DNA from: Lachnospiraceae bacterium
GTDB taxonomy: Bacteria > Bacillota > Clostridia > Lachnospirales > Lachnospiraceae
Length of the DNA: 32,604 nt
Assembly: GCA_017479285.1 (NCBI GenBank)
Contig: JAFVCL010000017.1
Span: 1-32,604, forward strand
Reading direction: 5' to 3'
Positions 17,813 to 30,282 of the stretch are shown piece by piece. Both the position numbers and the translations under genes were made by a program. The first letter of the stretch is position 1. Every line of letters begins with the position of its first letter. The notes under the pieces are model-generated. The model had not been told where the DNA came from, did no database searches, and saw only the letters and a program-made list of their open reading frames with translations.

Positions 17813-18583
17813 CTACTGGTTGTCCATATACTCTACCGCAAGGACATAATCATTTTTTCCCTTGAGCTTCTTTTCAAGAATACCGAACAGCTTATTAAAG
17901 ACAAAGCAAAGAACAAAATAAACCACTGCAATAACCATATAACTCTCAAAGTACTTGTAATAGTTTCCGCCCACGGTCTTGGCAGCCATGAATAATTCCT
18001 GAACCGCGATGACATTCAGCACAGATGTCATCTTCAGATTAGTCAGGAATGTGTTGGTCATCTCGGGTATGATATTTCGAAATGCCTGTGGGAGAACAAT
18101 ATACAGCATTGTCTTTAAAGGTGACATTCCCATAGCCCATGCTCCTTCTCTCTGCCCCATGTCAATGGAACCGATTCCACCTCTTACCGTCTCTGCCATG
18201 TATGCTCCTGTATTCAGCATTGTTACAAGTATACCCGCAACAACCGGAGTCATACTTACACCGAGCTGTCTGATGCCATAATAGATTATCATCGCCTGAA
18301 CGATCATCGGTGTATCTCTGAATATCTCGACATAAACCGAAGCTATGATCTTAAGTATCCGCACAACTATCTTTTTTATGAAAAAATCTCCCTGATTTAT
18401 TCTGATATCCTGGATAATTCCGACAAGATAACCGAGTACAAACCCCAAAAGAGTACCGGCCACGGCGATATACAGGGTAAGGATTGTCCCTTCAAGGAAC
18501 ATTCCAAAGTATTTCCCGGTCAAAAATACCATCCACTCCAACGAATTACCGGGATCGGTGATTCCAAAATAACTGTCTCCCAT
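17813..18583 (-). CDS. Polar amino acid ABC transporter, permease subunit
   Basis: 256 residues from the ATG at 18581-18583, preferred over the ATG at 18595 because the latter abuts AAAAAGG with no spacing. The protein has a HisM/HisQ-like layout with about five membrane helices. The first is near [20 protein letters not shown]. The cytoplasmic coupling loop carries the EAA-type motif [20 protein letters not shown] (about 146-165). One permease gene is present, so the transporter would work as a homodimer with the GlnQ-like ATPase. The binding protein is encoded just upstream. The N-terminal extension before the first helix (about 35 residues) is slightly long for the family. Confidence 0.92.
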   Translation of the reverse strand: MGDSYFGITDPGNSLEWMVFLTGKYFGMFLEGTILTLYIAVAGTLLGFVLGYLVGIIQDIRINQGDFFIKKIVVRILKIIASVYVEIFRDTPMIVQAMIIYYGIRQLGVSMTPVVAGILVTMLNTGAYMAETVRGGIGSIDMGQREGAWAMGMSPLKTMLYIVLPQAFRNIIPEMTNTFLTNLKMTSVLNVIAVQELFMAAKTVGGNYYKYFESYMVIAVVYFVLCFVFNKLFGILEKKLKGKNDYVLAVEYMDNQ

Positions 18584-18629
18584 ACGCGATTCCATCCTTT
18601 TTGTTCACTAACCGCATCTTTTTCCGTGA

Positions 18630-19520
18630 TCAGTTTGCGGCAGGCTGCTGACTGATTACCTTTTCCATAAGCTCGTCCATGACGCTCTTATCATTCCATC
18701 CAATTGCCGTCATAGCTTCCTGAAGTTTATCTCTAAGCGCCGTATCATCCTTCCTTGTTGCAATACATACATTTACCATTTCCTCATCTCCGCTAAATGT
18801 ATCACTCGGATCAAAGGTAATGATCTTGAGATTATCATTTGTAAGCGGAGCCGACTGCGCTGTCGGGAGATCAACTATGCAGATATCGGCAACTCCGTTT
18901 GAAACAGCCATAAAGCACTCGGATGTAGTCTCATAGTTGCTGCCGGTCTGTGCGCCCTCGATCTGGTCAAGAAGCGGGATCCATCCTGTTCCAAGCTGAG
19001 TAGTTACCTTACATCCTGTACCTGCAAGTTCCGATAAGCCCTTAACTTCGCTATAAGCCCCATCCTTTTTTACCACTATGCAGTTATCCCGGTAGTAATA
19101 CGGATCGGTAAAGGAGTATGCCATTTCCCTTTCTGCAGTACGCCCCATTCCGGCGATAATGCAATCATAGTCGCCCGCCTCCATTGAAATTCCGATTGAT
19201 GACCATTCCACCTTGTGAACCTCAAGTTCCATTCCCATCTGCTCTGCCAGTTTCTGTGCCACAACCACATCATATCCGTATGCATAATACGATGAATCAA
19301 AAATAGGTTCCGCCTTACTTCCATCGGGTGTTGTCGCTGCGTCCTGTGTCCAGTTAAACGGAGCATAGGCACATTCCATACCTACTCTCAGCACCTCTTT
19401 TCCCCCACCGGCAGATGACTGGTCACTGTCCTGCCCTGAAGGTGCGGTTCCGCATCCACTTAAGATCACCGCTATGAGCACTCCCACTGCCAAAGCTCTC
19501 GTCATTCTTCCATTTTTCAT
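18630..19520 (-). CDS. Amino acid ABC transporter, substrate-binding lipoprotein (family 3)
   Basis: 296 residues from the ATG at 19518-19520, which has AAGGAGG five bases upstream. An upstream start at 19556 would place that site inside the gene. A lipoprotein signal ends in LSGC, so Cys23 is lipidated and the protein is anchored outside the membrane. The mature part is a family 3 binding protein: LRVGMECAYAPFNW, then YGYDVVVAQKLAEQMG. The Arg in GRTAEREMAYSFTDPYY corresponds to the family residue that binds the ligand carboxylate. DICIVDLPTAQSA supplies the acid that usually holds the amino group. The ligand is therefore likely an amino acid or similar zwitterion. First gene of the transporter unit. 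Confidence 0.94.
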   Translation of the reverse strand: MKNGRMTRALAVGVLIAVILSGCGTAPSGQDSDQSSAGGGKEVLRVGMECAYAPFNWTQDAATTPDGSKAEPIFDSSYYAYGYDVVVAQKLAEQMGMELEVHKVEWSSIGISMEAGDYDCIIAGMGRTAEREMAYSFTDPYYYRDNCIVVKKDGAYSEVKGLSELAGTGCKVTTQLGTGWIPLLDQIEGAQTGSNYETTSECFMAVSNGVADICIVDLPTAQSAPLTNDNLKIITFDPSDTFSGDEEMVNVCIATRKDDTALRDKLQEAMTAIGWNDKSVMDELMEKVISQQPAAN

Positions 19521-19562
19521 AATTGCCTCCTTCTGTCGTATAAACACGACTGACATTAAATC

Positions 19563-19603
19563 AAAAAGGCACCGGATGAAACCTTGATTTCACCAGCGCC
19601 TTT
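19563..19603 (-). terminator. Terminator or attenuator between pucR and the binding-protein gene
   Basis: On the minus strand AAAGGCGCTGGTGAAA (19603-19588) pairs with TTTCATCCGGTGCCTTT (19581-19565), with wobble pairs and one bulge, and TTTTT follows (19567-19563). It ends 43 bases before the binding-protein start codon. It may simply end pucR transcription. A promoter candidate just upstream would instead make it an early attenuator. Confidence 0.7.
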
Positions 19604-19614
19604 GCTTAATCTGC

Positions 19615-19643
19615 ATTTTAAGCATAAAGGTAATTATTTACAA
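19615..19643 (-). promoter_or_regulatory. Candidate promoter of the transporter-catabolism operon
   Basis: On the minus strand -35 TTGTAA (19638-19643), a 17-base spacer and -10 TAAAAT (19615-19620). Transcription would begin near 19608, about five bases before the hairpin at 19563-19603. Confidence 0.4.
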
Positions 19644-19650
19644 TGTATCA

Positions 19651-19680
19651 TGTGCACAGTCTTATTAGACATTCTGCACA
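19651..19680. promoter_or_regulatory. Interrupted dyad, candidate PucR operator
   Basis: TGTGCA (19651-19656) and TGCACA (19675-19680) are perfect inverted copies, and GTCT/AGAC (19659-19662, 19667-19670) is nested inside with a four-base centre. The centre is about 57 bases upstream of the predicted transcription start, where activators often bind. No T run follows, so it is unlikely to be a terminator. Confidence 0.35.
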
Positions 19681-19698
19681 ATATCCCTTTTATTTCCG

Positions 19699-22666
<2,968 letters not shown>

Positions 22667-22684
22667 TCATCTTCTTCTGCTTTT

Positions 22685-24163
22685 TCAATCTCCGACAGGG
22701 TACTTCCCGTCAAAACAGGCCGCGCAGAAGCTCTCCGGATCCTCCGTATCTATACCTCCCCGAAATCCGCCTCCGGGGCATCCTCCGTTATCAGGTTCCG
22801 CGCCGGAGCCTTCGCAACCCTTATGTCCGTACCTGTATCGCACGCCCGTCGCCAGTCTCCTCGCATCCTCCACGGATAAAAATCCCAGGGAGTCCGCTCC
22901 TATCATCCCGCAGATCTCCTCGTTTGTATGATGTACGGCGATAAGGTTTTCCCTTGAATCCACATCCGTCCCGTAATAACAGGGATTTAAAAATGGCGGA
23001 GAGGATATCCGCATATGAACCTCCCTCGCTCCCGCTTCCCTTATCATCTTTACGATACGGGCGCTTGTCGTTCCTCTTACGATCGAGTCGTCCACGAGTA
23101 CCACACTCTTTCCCTCAAGCACCGAGGGTATGGCACCCATCTTCTGGCGGACAAGGGATTCCCGGAGGCTCTGCTCCGGCGCTATGAATGTGCGTCCGAT
23201 ATATTTGTTTTTGATAAGCCCGATGCCGTAAGGGATTCCGGATTCCGATGCAAAACCGAGAGCCGCGTCAAGTCCCGAATCCGGAACACCTATTACCACA
23301 TCAGCCTTTGCCGGATGTCTCTTTGCCAGAAATTCCCCCGCCTTTATCCTCGTATCATGGACGCAGACTCCCTCGATAACAGAATCCGGCCGGGAGAAAT
23401 AAATATATTCAAAGATGCAAAGCTTGGGCTTTTGTTTTCTGCAATGCGTCCGTATACTCCGTATCCCCTCCCCGTCGCATACAACAATCTCCCCCGGCTC
23501 CACATCCCTTACAAGCTTTGCTCCCACAGCGTCAAGAGCGCAGCTCTCCGAAGCAAAAACCACCGACCCGTCAGAGGTAACACCGTATACCAGCGGTCTC
23601 ATCCCCAGCGGGTCCCTGCATGCCATAAGCTTTGCAGGGGACATCAAAACAAGGGAATAGGCTCCCTTTATCTCCTCCATTGCCGCTTCCAGCGCGGTCT
23701 CAATGGAGGGCTTTTGGAGCCTTTTTCTCGTAATGATGTATGATATGACCTCTGTATCGCTTGTGGTGTGGAATATACAGCCCTTAAGCTCAAGCTCCTT
23801 TTTCAGCCTGCTGCTGTTTGTAAGGTTTCCGTTGTGGCAAAGCGCAAGCTGTCCCTTTATATGCTTTACGACCATCGGCTGGGCGTTCAGCGCGCTGCTC
23901 TCCCCGGTTGTCGCGTATCTCACATGCCCGACGGCGATGTTTCCCTCCCCCATCCTTTCAAGCTCATCTGCCGGAAATACCTCGCTTACAAGTCCCTGTG
24001 CCTTATGATACCGGATATTCCTGTCCTCGTTGACGGCTATGCCCGCCGCCTCCTGTCCTCTGTACTGGAGAGCGGTAAGACCCGCGGCGCATATATGGGC
24101 AATATGCTTTTTCTCCGCCGACCATATCCCGAAAACGCCGCATTCTTCATGTATCTCGTTCAT
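22685..24163 (-). CDS. purF: Amidophosphoribosyltransferase
   Basis: First committed step of purine synthesis: PRPP plus glutamine gives phosphoribosylamine. 492 residues. A seven-residue propeptide (MNEIHEE) precedes the nucleophile Cys8 of CGVFGIW. The glutaminase domain has GHVRYATTG and HNGNLTN. The PRPP loop is VVLVDDSIVRGTT (354-366). Cys249, Cys395, Cys480 and Cys483 match the four iron-sulfur ligands of the Bacillus-type enzyme, so it should be oxygen-sensitive. An unusual Gly-rich insertion with extra Cys (about 446-471, including GGCPGGGFRGG) sits just before the last cluster motif. It lies 21 bases after gltD, outside any purine operon. Confidence 0.96.
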   Translation of the reverse strand: MNEIHEECGVFGIWSAEKKHIAHICAAGLTALQYRGQEAAGIAVNEDRNIRYHKAQGLVSEVFPADELERMGEGNIAVGHVRYATTGESSALNAQPMVVKHIKGQLALCHNGNLTNSSRLKKELELKGCIFHTTSDTEVISYIITRKRLQKPSIETALEAAMEEIKGAYSLVLMSPAKLMACRDPLGMRPLVYGVTSDGSVVFASESCALDAVGAKLVRDVEPGEIVVCDGEGIRSIRTHCRKQKPKLCIFEYIYFSRPDSVIEGVCVHDTRIKAGEFLAKRHPAKADVVIGVPDSGLDAALGFASESGIPYGIGLIKNKYIGRTFIAPEQSLRESLVRQKMGAIPSVLEGKSVVLVDDSIVRGTTSARIVKMIREAGAREVHMRISSPPFLNPCYYGTDVDSRENLIAVHHTNEEICGMIGADSLGFLSVEDARRLATGVRYRYGHKGCEGSGAEPDNGGCPGGGFRGGIDTEDPESFCAACFDGKYPVGD

Positions 24164-24184
24164 AATCCTTCTTTCTCCGCGTCG

Positions 24185-25705
24185 CTAATATCCGCAAAGG
24201 TATTCATCCACTTCCTTCGCGCAGGCTCTGCCTTCCGCGATGGCCCATACGACCAGTGACTGCCCGCGGTGCATATCTCCCGCGGTAAATACCCCCTTTA
24301 CTCCGGTGGCGTATTTCCCTTCCCCGGTCATTACCGCTCCCCTCGCGGTCAGTCCTGTCCCGAAGGCATCTGCCACATAATTCTCACAGCCCACAAAGCC
24401 CGCCGCGATAAGGAGAATATCGCAGTCCATTTCCTTTTCGGAGCCCGGGATTTCCTCCGGCCTGCCGTTATCCCATGACAAACCGACGGTTACTATCTTC
24501 TTTATCCCACCGTTCTTTCCGGTCTTTACTTCCTTTACGGTTGTGGAAAATACCCTCGGATCCTCTCCGAACCTGTATATAGCCTCCTCATGTCCGTAGT
24601 CCGTCTTTAGAACCTTTGGCCACTCCGGCCAGGGATTGGAGGCTGCCCTTTCTACCGGCGGCTTCGGCATCATCTCGATAGCGGTCACGGACTTACATCC
24701 GAGCCTTAATACCGTACCGATACAATCGTTTCCCGTATCTCCTCCGCCTACCACAACCACATTCTTCCCGGCTACCTTTGGAATACCGCTTAATTTCCGC
24801 ATTCCCCCGGAGCTTTTATCTCCCGAGGATAACAAACCTTTGGTTACCATTGTAAGAAAATCCACCGCGTAGTAAGCTCCCTCCACGAGCTGCTCTCCGG
24901 CTCCTGCCTTTCCTGCATCCCCGGTGTTTTTCAAAGCCACCGCAAGTGACCTCGCTTTTTTAGCTCCGCAGCAAAGTACAACGGCGTCGTATTCATCCAT
25001 AAGCTTCTTAGCAGGATATTCCTTGCTTCCGATATCGCACCCTGTCTTAAATTCAACCCCCTCTTCCTCCATAAGCCGCTGCCTTCTGAGTACGACCTCC
25101 TTATCAAGCTTCATATTGGGGATACCGTACATAAGAAGTCCCCCGACGCGGTCCTCCCTTTCAAATACGGTAACGGAGTGTCCCCGGTGGGAAAGCTGGG
25201 CAGCCACCGCAAGTCCCGAAGGACCGCTTCCCACCACCGCCACCCTTTTCCCGCTCCTTTTGGAGGGTACAAAGGGAGTTATATAGCCCTTTTCAAAGGC
25301 AGTCTCTATAAGATATTTCTCGTTATCGTGAACCGTTACCGGCTCGCCCCACTGACCGCACATACATGCCTTCTCACAGAGAGCCGGGCATACTCTTCCC
25401 GTAAACTCCGGGAAATTATTTGTCTTTTGCAGTCTTTCAAAGGCGTGTTTCTCATGTCCCTTATATATTTCATCATTCCACTCCGGAATGAGATTATGCA
25501 GAGGACATCCCGTGACCATACCGGAGAGTTTCATCGCCGACTGGCAGAAAGGGACTCCGCAGTCCATACATTTGGATGCCTGCCTGCGCCTTTCTTCGGT
25601 GGAAAGAGGCACATAGAATTCCTCAAAGCTTTCAAGTCTCTTTTCGGGTTTTACCTTAGTGTTTTCTTTTCTTTCAACCTCTAAAAATCCGTTCAGTTTA
25701 CCCAT
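24185..25705 (-). CDS. gltD: Glutamate synthase, small (beta) subunit
   Basis: Passes electrons from NADPH to the large subunit. 506 residues from the ATG at 25703-25705 (GAGGAGA upstream). The longer frame from a TTG contains that site. N-terminal iron-sulfur cysteines occur in CMDCGVPFCQ and CPALCEKAC. The FAD loop is VAVVGSGPSGLAVAAQL (about 145-165) and the NADPH loop is VVVVGGGDTGNDCIG. The C-terminal FTAGDMHRGQSLVVWAI is the usual FAD-binding end. The start overlaps the gltB stop in ATGGGTAA, implying coupled translation and equal amounts of both subunits. NADPH use is assumed from the bacterial family. Confidence 0.96.
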   Translation of the reverse strand: MGKLNGFLEVERKENTKVKPEKRLESFEEFYVPLSTEERRRQASKCMDCGVPFCQSAMKLSGMVTGCPLHNLIPEWNDEIYKGHEKHAFERLQKTNNFPEFTGRVCPALCEKACMCGQWGEPVTVHDNEKYLIETAFEKGYITPFVPSKRSGKRVAVVGSGPSGLAVAAQLSHRGHSVTVFEREDRVGGLLMYGIPNMKLDKEVVLRRQRLMEEEGVEFKTGCDIGSKEYPAKKLMDEYDAVVLCCGAKKARSLAVALKNTGDAGKAGAGEQLVEGAYYAVDFLTMVTKGLLSSGDKSSGGMRKLSGIPKVAGKNVVVVGGGDTGNDCIGTVLRLGCKSVTAIEMMPKPPVERAASNPWPEWPKVLKTDYGHEEAIYRFGEDPRVFSTTVKEVKTGKNGGIKKIVTVGLSWDNGRPEEIPGSEKEMDCDILLIAAGFVGCENYVADAFGTGLTARGAVMTGEGKYATGVKGVFTAGDMHRGQSLVVWAIAEGRACAKEVDEYLCGY

Positions 25706-28700
25706 TTTTGATATTCTCCTCAAATGCCTCTAAAACCGCCTTGTCATGAGGGATTCCCTGCTCCTCGAAATGACCTATGAGAGACTGCATCCTCTGATAA
25801 TCGTTCGGAACCACCTTCTTGAAATCGCCGATATATGAATCAAAATTCTCAAGTATTTCCCTTCCGAACCCGGAACCGGTCTCTTTTACATAATCCGTCA
25901 GTATATCCTTAAGCTCAAGAACATCATACTTTTCCTTTACCTCGGCAAGACTTACCATATCCTTGTTTGTACGGAGATACAGCGTGTGCTCCTTATCAAG
26001 AACATAAGCTATTCCGCCGCTCATACCCGCGGCAAAATTCTTTCCGGTCATTCCGAGTATCACAGCTCTTCCGCCTGTCATATACTCAAGACCGTGGTCC
26101 CCGCAGCCTTCCGAAACCGCTGTTGCCCCGGAATTTCTTACGCAGAACCTCTCTCCGGCAATTCCGCAAAAATAAGCCTTACCGGAGGTTGCCCCGTAGA
26201 GAGCCACATTTCCGACGATAACATTTTCATGGGATTCAAAGGCCGAGCCGTCCTGGGCTGTCACGATAAGCTTTCCACCGGAAAGTCCCTTTCCGAAGCC
26301 ATCGTTTGCGTCGCCCTTAAGTCTTATGGTTATGCCCTTCGGAAGGAATGCTCCGAAGGACTGTCCTCCGCCTCCCTCCGCATTTATCACAAAGCTGTCC
26401 TCAGGCAAGGTATTCTTAAACTTTTTAGTCACCTCACTGCCGAGTATCGTCCCGAAGGATCTGTCGGTGCTGCTTACCCTTACGGAAATCTCCTTTTTAC
26501 CCTTTCCGTCATTAAACGCGGGAAGCAGCTCGGTTACATCCTTCGATTTTTCCAGTCCGAGAGGGTCCGTCTTGCTTCCCGTGAAATGAACCGGTCTTCC
26601 GGCATCCGGCCCCTCCTTCCTGCTTCCGAGGATATACGAAAGATCGATAACCCCGGCTCTGTCAGAGCTGTGCTTCTCCTTTTTCCTTAAAAGATCGCTC
26701 CTTCCGACCATCTCCTCAAGACTTCTAAAGCCCAGGGAAGCCATTATCTCCCGAAGCTGTCTTGCTATAAACAGCATAAAATTCATTACATGCTCTGGCT
26801 TTCCGGCGAAGCGCTTTCGAAGCTCGGCATTCTGGGTAGCAATGCCCGCGGGACAGGTATCCTTTGAGCATACTCTCATCATCATACAGCCCATGCATAC
26901 AAGGGGCGCGGTGGCAAACCCGAATTCCTCCGCTCCGAGAAGCGCGGCGATGGCAACATCCCTTCCGCTCATCAGCTTTCCGTCCGTCTCTAAAACTGTC
27001 GTCTCCCTCAGTCCGTTTTCAACGAGACACGCATGAGCCTCCGCAAGTCCCACCTCCCAGGGCAGTCCTGCGTTATGGATCGAGGTCATGGGAGCGGCCC
27101 CCGTTCCTCCGTCATATCCCGAGATAAGTATCACATCCGCGCCGGCTTTTGCCACACCTGCGGCCATCGTCCCGACGCCTGCCTCGGAAACAAGCTTTAC
27201 GGATATCCTTGCATCCCTGTTCGCATTTTTAAGGTCATATATAAGCTGGGCAAGATCCTCGATCGAATAAATATCATGATGGGGCGGCGGAGATATAAGG
27301 GATACTCCCGGAGTCGAAAACCTCGTCTCGGCAACCCAGGGATAGACCTTCTTCCCGGGGAGATGTCCGCCCTCTCCGGGCTTTGCTCCCTGCGCCATCT
27401 TTATCTGTATTTCCCTTGCGCTTCCGAGGTACTCGCTCGTAACTCCGAATCTTCCGGACGCAACCTGTTTTACCGCGCTGTTTTTTTCGGTTCCAAATCG
27501 GCTCCTCAGCTCTCCTCCCTCACCTGTATTTGAGCGGCCTCCAAGCCGGTTCATGGCTGTGGCAAGAGTCTCATGGGCTTCCTGCGAAAGCGACCCGTAG
27601 GACATTGCTCCTGTCTGGAAACGCTTTACGATGCTCTCCTCCCCCTCGACCTCTTCTATCGGAACCGGCTCCCCTGCCGGCATTATCTCAAAGAGGCTTC
27701 TAAGTGTATGTGGATGCTTCTCGTCATCCACCATATCCGTATATGCCCTGAATTTATCGTAATCATTGTTCCTTACAGCCTGCTGGAGCGTTACGATGAT
27801 CTCCGGACTGTATAAATGATCCTCCTTGTCCCCGCCGCTTCTTAGAGAGTGGAAGCCTGCCGAATCAAGGCTCTCGTCCACCGGAAGTCCCAGAGGGTCG
27901 AAGGCTCTGTTATGCCTGTAGCTTACATCCTCCTGAATCTCCTTTATACCTATTCCTCCGACATGACAGACCGTGCCGGTAAAGTATTTGTCAATTAGCT
28001 CCTTCGAGAGACCCACCGCCTCAAATATCCTTGCGGACTGGTAGGACTGCAATGTCGAAATGCCCATCTTTGCCGCGATTTTTACAACGCCGCCCAGAAG
28101 CGCGCTGTTGTAATCGTCAACCGCTGTCGTATAGTCCTTGTCAAGAAGCCCCGAATCAATGAGCTCGGTTATACATTCGTGGGCAAGATAGGGGTGGAGG
28201 GCTCTCACACCGTATCCCATAAGCGCCGCCGCCTGATGCACATCCCTTACCTCACCGCTCTCGAGGATAATGGATACCACCGTCCTCTTTCTTGTTTTTA
28301 CAAGATGCTGTTCAAGGGATGAAACCGCAAGAAGCGAGGGTATCGGAACATGGTTTTCGTCAATCCCCCTGTCCGACAAGATAATAATGTTTTTCCCTCT
28401 GAGGACTGCCCTGTCAACGGCAATATTGAGCTGCTCCAGAGCCTTCTCAAGGGAAGTGTTTTTGTAATAAAGGATGGATATAGTCTCCGTCTTAAATCCC
28501 GGCCTGTCAAGGGTTCTTATTTTCATAAGATCCACTCCGGTAAGTATGGGATGGTCTATCTCAAGCACCCGGCAGTTTCCGCTTTCCTCCTTTAAAAGAT
28601 CACCGTCCGAGCCGAGGTAAACGGTGGTGTCCGTGACAATCTTTTCCCTCAGCGAATCGATGGTCGGGTTTGTAACCTGCGCTAACTGCTGCTTGAAATA

Positions 28701-30242
28701 ATGTAAAAGCGGCGGATGCATATTTGAAAGAACCGCCAGCGGAACATCCGTACCCATGGAAGCCGTCGGCTCGATTCCCTTTTCCGCCATGGGAAGGATC
28801 TGCTCCCTTATATCCTCGTAGGTATATCCGAAAACCTTGCAGAGCCTGTCCCTGGTCTTTTTGTCACTTGCCGGAACCCTGTGATTCGGGATTTCGAGGC
28901 AGCTTAAGTGCAAAAGGCTCTGGTCGAGCCACTCTCCGTAGGGCTTTCTGTTTGCATAGTATTCCTTGCACTCCTCATCGGAAACTATCCTCTTTTTATT
29001 GGTATCAACAAGAAGTATCCTTCCCGGTGAAAGTCTTGATTTCTTTACGATATGCTCCGGCGCGATATCAAGGACTCCGACCTCGGAGCTTAAGATAAGC
29101 CTTCCGTCATCGGTAATGTAATACCTCGAGGGGCGAAGACCGTTTCTGTCGAGCGTCGCGCCCACCGTCTCCCCGTCGGTAAACAGAACCGCCGCCGGTC
29201 CGTCCCAGGGCTCCATCATGGTTGCGTAGTAATGGTAAAAATCCTTTCTGTCCTGCTTCATAAAGCCGTTGTGCTTCCACGGCTCCGGGATGGTTATCAT
29301 CATTGCAAGGGGAAGATCCATTCCGTTCATATAGAGAAATTCCAGCGTGTTGTCCAGCATCGCCGAATCGGAGCCGGATGCACTTATAACGGGAAAAATC
29401 TTGTCCGCATCCTTCCCCTCAAACGCGGGAGTCATAGTCTCCTGTCTTGCCAGCATCCTGTCCGCATTGCCGCGGATTGTGTTGATCTCACCGTTATGCG
29501 CTATCATACGGTATGGATGCGCGCGGTGCCAGGACGGAGTGGTATTCGTAGAAAATCTCGAATGGACGAGTGCGATTCCCGTGGTGTATTCACTGCTCCT
29601 TAAATCATCGTAAAATGCACGGAGCTGACCCACAAGAAACATACCCTTATATACGATGGTCCTTGACGAGAATGAACAAATATAGGTATCCTCTGAGCTC
29701 TGCTCAAACTCCCTTCTTACGACATAAAGCCTTCTGTCAAATTCAAAGCCCTTACCGACATTCTCGGGGCGTCCGACAAAGCACTGCGCGATATATGGCA
29801 TGCAGTCCGCGGCTGTTTTACCGAGGATTTCCGGTCTTACCGGAACCTCTCTCCAGCCAAGGAAGGGAAGCCCCTCCTTCTCAAGGATCACCTCGAGCAT
29901 ACGCATAGCGAAGGTTCTCTTAAGCTTATCCTGCGGGAGAAAGAACATACCGACTCCGAAGTCTCCCTGCTTTCCAAGCCTTATCCCGAGAGGCTCCGTC
30001 TGTTTTCTGAAAAAGTCCCCGGATACCTGAAGGAGAATACCTACACCGTCTCCAACCTCTCCGGTCGCGTCCTTTCCCGCCCGGTGTTCAAGCTTTTCAA
30101 CAATACTCAATGCGTCATCAAGTACCCTGTGGTCCCTCGAACCGTCTATATTTACGATCATTCCTATTCCGCAGGCATCACGCTCGGACCCGTAATACAT
30201 TGGATTATCCGTATATTTTCCGGAATGTTTTGTCATGTTCAT
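25698..30242 (-). CDS. gltB: Glutamate synthase, large (alpha) subunit
   Basis: Converts glutamine and 2-oxoglutarate to two glutamates. 1514 residues, the standard length. After a propeptide the nucleophile is Cys24 in RDACGIG. The Ntn amidotransferase domain covers about 24-430, with HSRFSTNTTPSWHRAHPYR. A central domain spans about 470-770 and the FMN synthase domain about 810-1180, with GYDGGTGAAPMTSIHNAG. The 3Fe-4S ligands lie in CMMMRVCSKDTCPAG (spacing C-x5-C-x4-C, near 1120), and a beta-helix domain follows (about 1250-1450; GGGGQSFGAF, GLEYMTGGRAVILG). The start has GGAAGG six bases upstream. It follows glnN with an 87-base gap containing a strong hairpin. With glnN it forms the GS-GOGAT ammonia assimilation route. 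Confidence 0.97.
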   Translation of the reverse strand: MNMTKHSGKYTDNPMYYGSERDACGIGMIVNIDGSRDHRVLDDALSIVEKLEHRAGKDATGEVGDGVGILLQVSGDFFRKQTEPLGIRLGKQGDFGVGMFFLPQDKLKRTFAMRMLEVILEKEGLPFLGWREVPVRPEILGKTAADCMPYIAQCFVGRPENVGKGFEFDRRLYVVRREFEQSSEDTYICSFSSRTIVYKGMFLVGQLRAFYDDLRSSEYTTGIALVHSRFSTNTTPSWHRAHPYRMIAHNGEINTIRGNADRMLARQETMTPAFEGKDADKIFPVISASGSDSAMLDNTLEFLYMNGMDLPLAMMITIPEPWKHNGFMKQDRKDFYHYYATMMEPWDGPAAVLFTDGETVGATLDRNGLRPSRYYITDDGRLILSSEVGVLDIAPEHIVKKSRLSPGRILLVDTNKKRIVSDEECKEYYANRKPYGEWLDQSLLHLSCLEIPNHRVPASDKKTRDRLCKVFGYTYEDIREQILPMAEKGIEPTASMGTDVPLAVLSNMHPPLLHYFKQQLAQVTNPTIDSLREKIVTDTTVYLGSDGDLLKEESGNCRVLEIDHPILTGVDLMKIRTLDRPGFKTETISILYYKNTSLEKALEQLNIAVDRAVLRGKNIIILSDRGIDENHVPIPSLLAVSSLEQHLVKTRKRTVVSIILESGEVRDVHQAAALMGYGVRALHPYLAHECITELIDSGLLDKDYTTAVDDYNSALLGGVVKIAAKMGISTLQSYQSARIFEAVGLSKELIDKYFTGTVCHVGGIGIKEIQEDVSYRHNRAFDPLGLPVDESLDSAGFHSLRSGGDKEDHLYSPEIIVTLQQAVRNNDYDKFRAYTDMVDDEKHPHTLRSLFEIMPAGEPVPIEEVEGEESIVKRFQTGAMSYGSLSQEAHETLATAMNRLGGRSNTGEGGELRSRFGTEKNSAVKQVASGRFGVTSEYLGSAREIQIKMAQGAKPGEGGHLPGKKVYPWVAETRFSTPGVSLISPPPHHDIYSIEDLAQLIYDLKNANRDARISVKLVSEAGVGTMAAGVAKAGADVILISGYDGGTGAAPMTSIHNAGLPWEVGLAEAHACLVENGLRETTVLETDGKLMSGRDVAIAALLGAEEFGFATAPLVCMGCMMMRVCSKDTCPAGIATQNAELRKRFAGKPEHVMNFMLFIARQLREIMASLGFRSLEEMVGRSDLLRKKEKHSSDRAGVIDLSYILGSRKEGPDAGRPVHFTGSKTDPLGLEKSKDVTELLPAFNDGKGKKEISVRVSSTDRSFGTILGSEVTKKFKNTLPEDSFVINAEGGGGQSFGAFLPKGITIRLKGDANDGFGKGLSGGKLIVTAQDGSAFESHENVIVGNVALYGATSGKAYFCGIAGERFCVRNSGATAVSEGCGDHGLEYMTGGRAVILGMTGKNFAAGMSGGIAYVLDKEHTLYLRTNKDMVSLAEVKEKYDVLELKDILTDYVKETGSGFGREILENFDSYIGDFKKVVPNDYQRMQSLIGHFEEQGIPHDKAVLEAFEENIKNG

Positions 30243-30259
30243 TTCGCACCTTCCGTCAC

Positions 30260-30282
30260 CCTGCCGGTCTTTCGCCGGCAGG
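30260..30282 (-). promoter_or_regulatory. GC-rich intercistronic hairpin between glnN and gltB
   Basis: CCTGCCGG (30260-30267) and CCGGCAGG (30275-30282) form a perfect 8-bp stem with a seven-base loop. It lies about 18 bases upstream of the gltB start codon, just before its ribosome binding site. No T run follows in either direction, so it is not a classical terminator. It may protect or process the glnN message, or limit gltB translation. Confidence 0.5.

Noticed and set aside
23015-23743. Plus-strand open frame of 242 codons opposite purF
   Set aside because: It is fully antisense to a gene with clear catalytic motifs, has no ribosome binding site and reads as low-quality protein. The same applies to the other long plus-strand frames opposite gltB, gltD, glnN and the aminotransferase.
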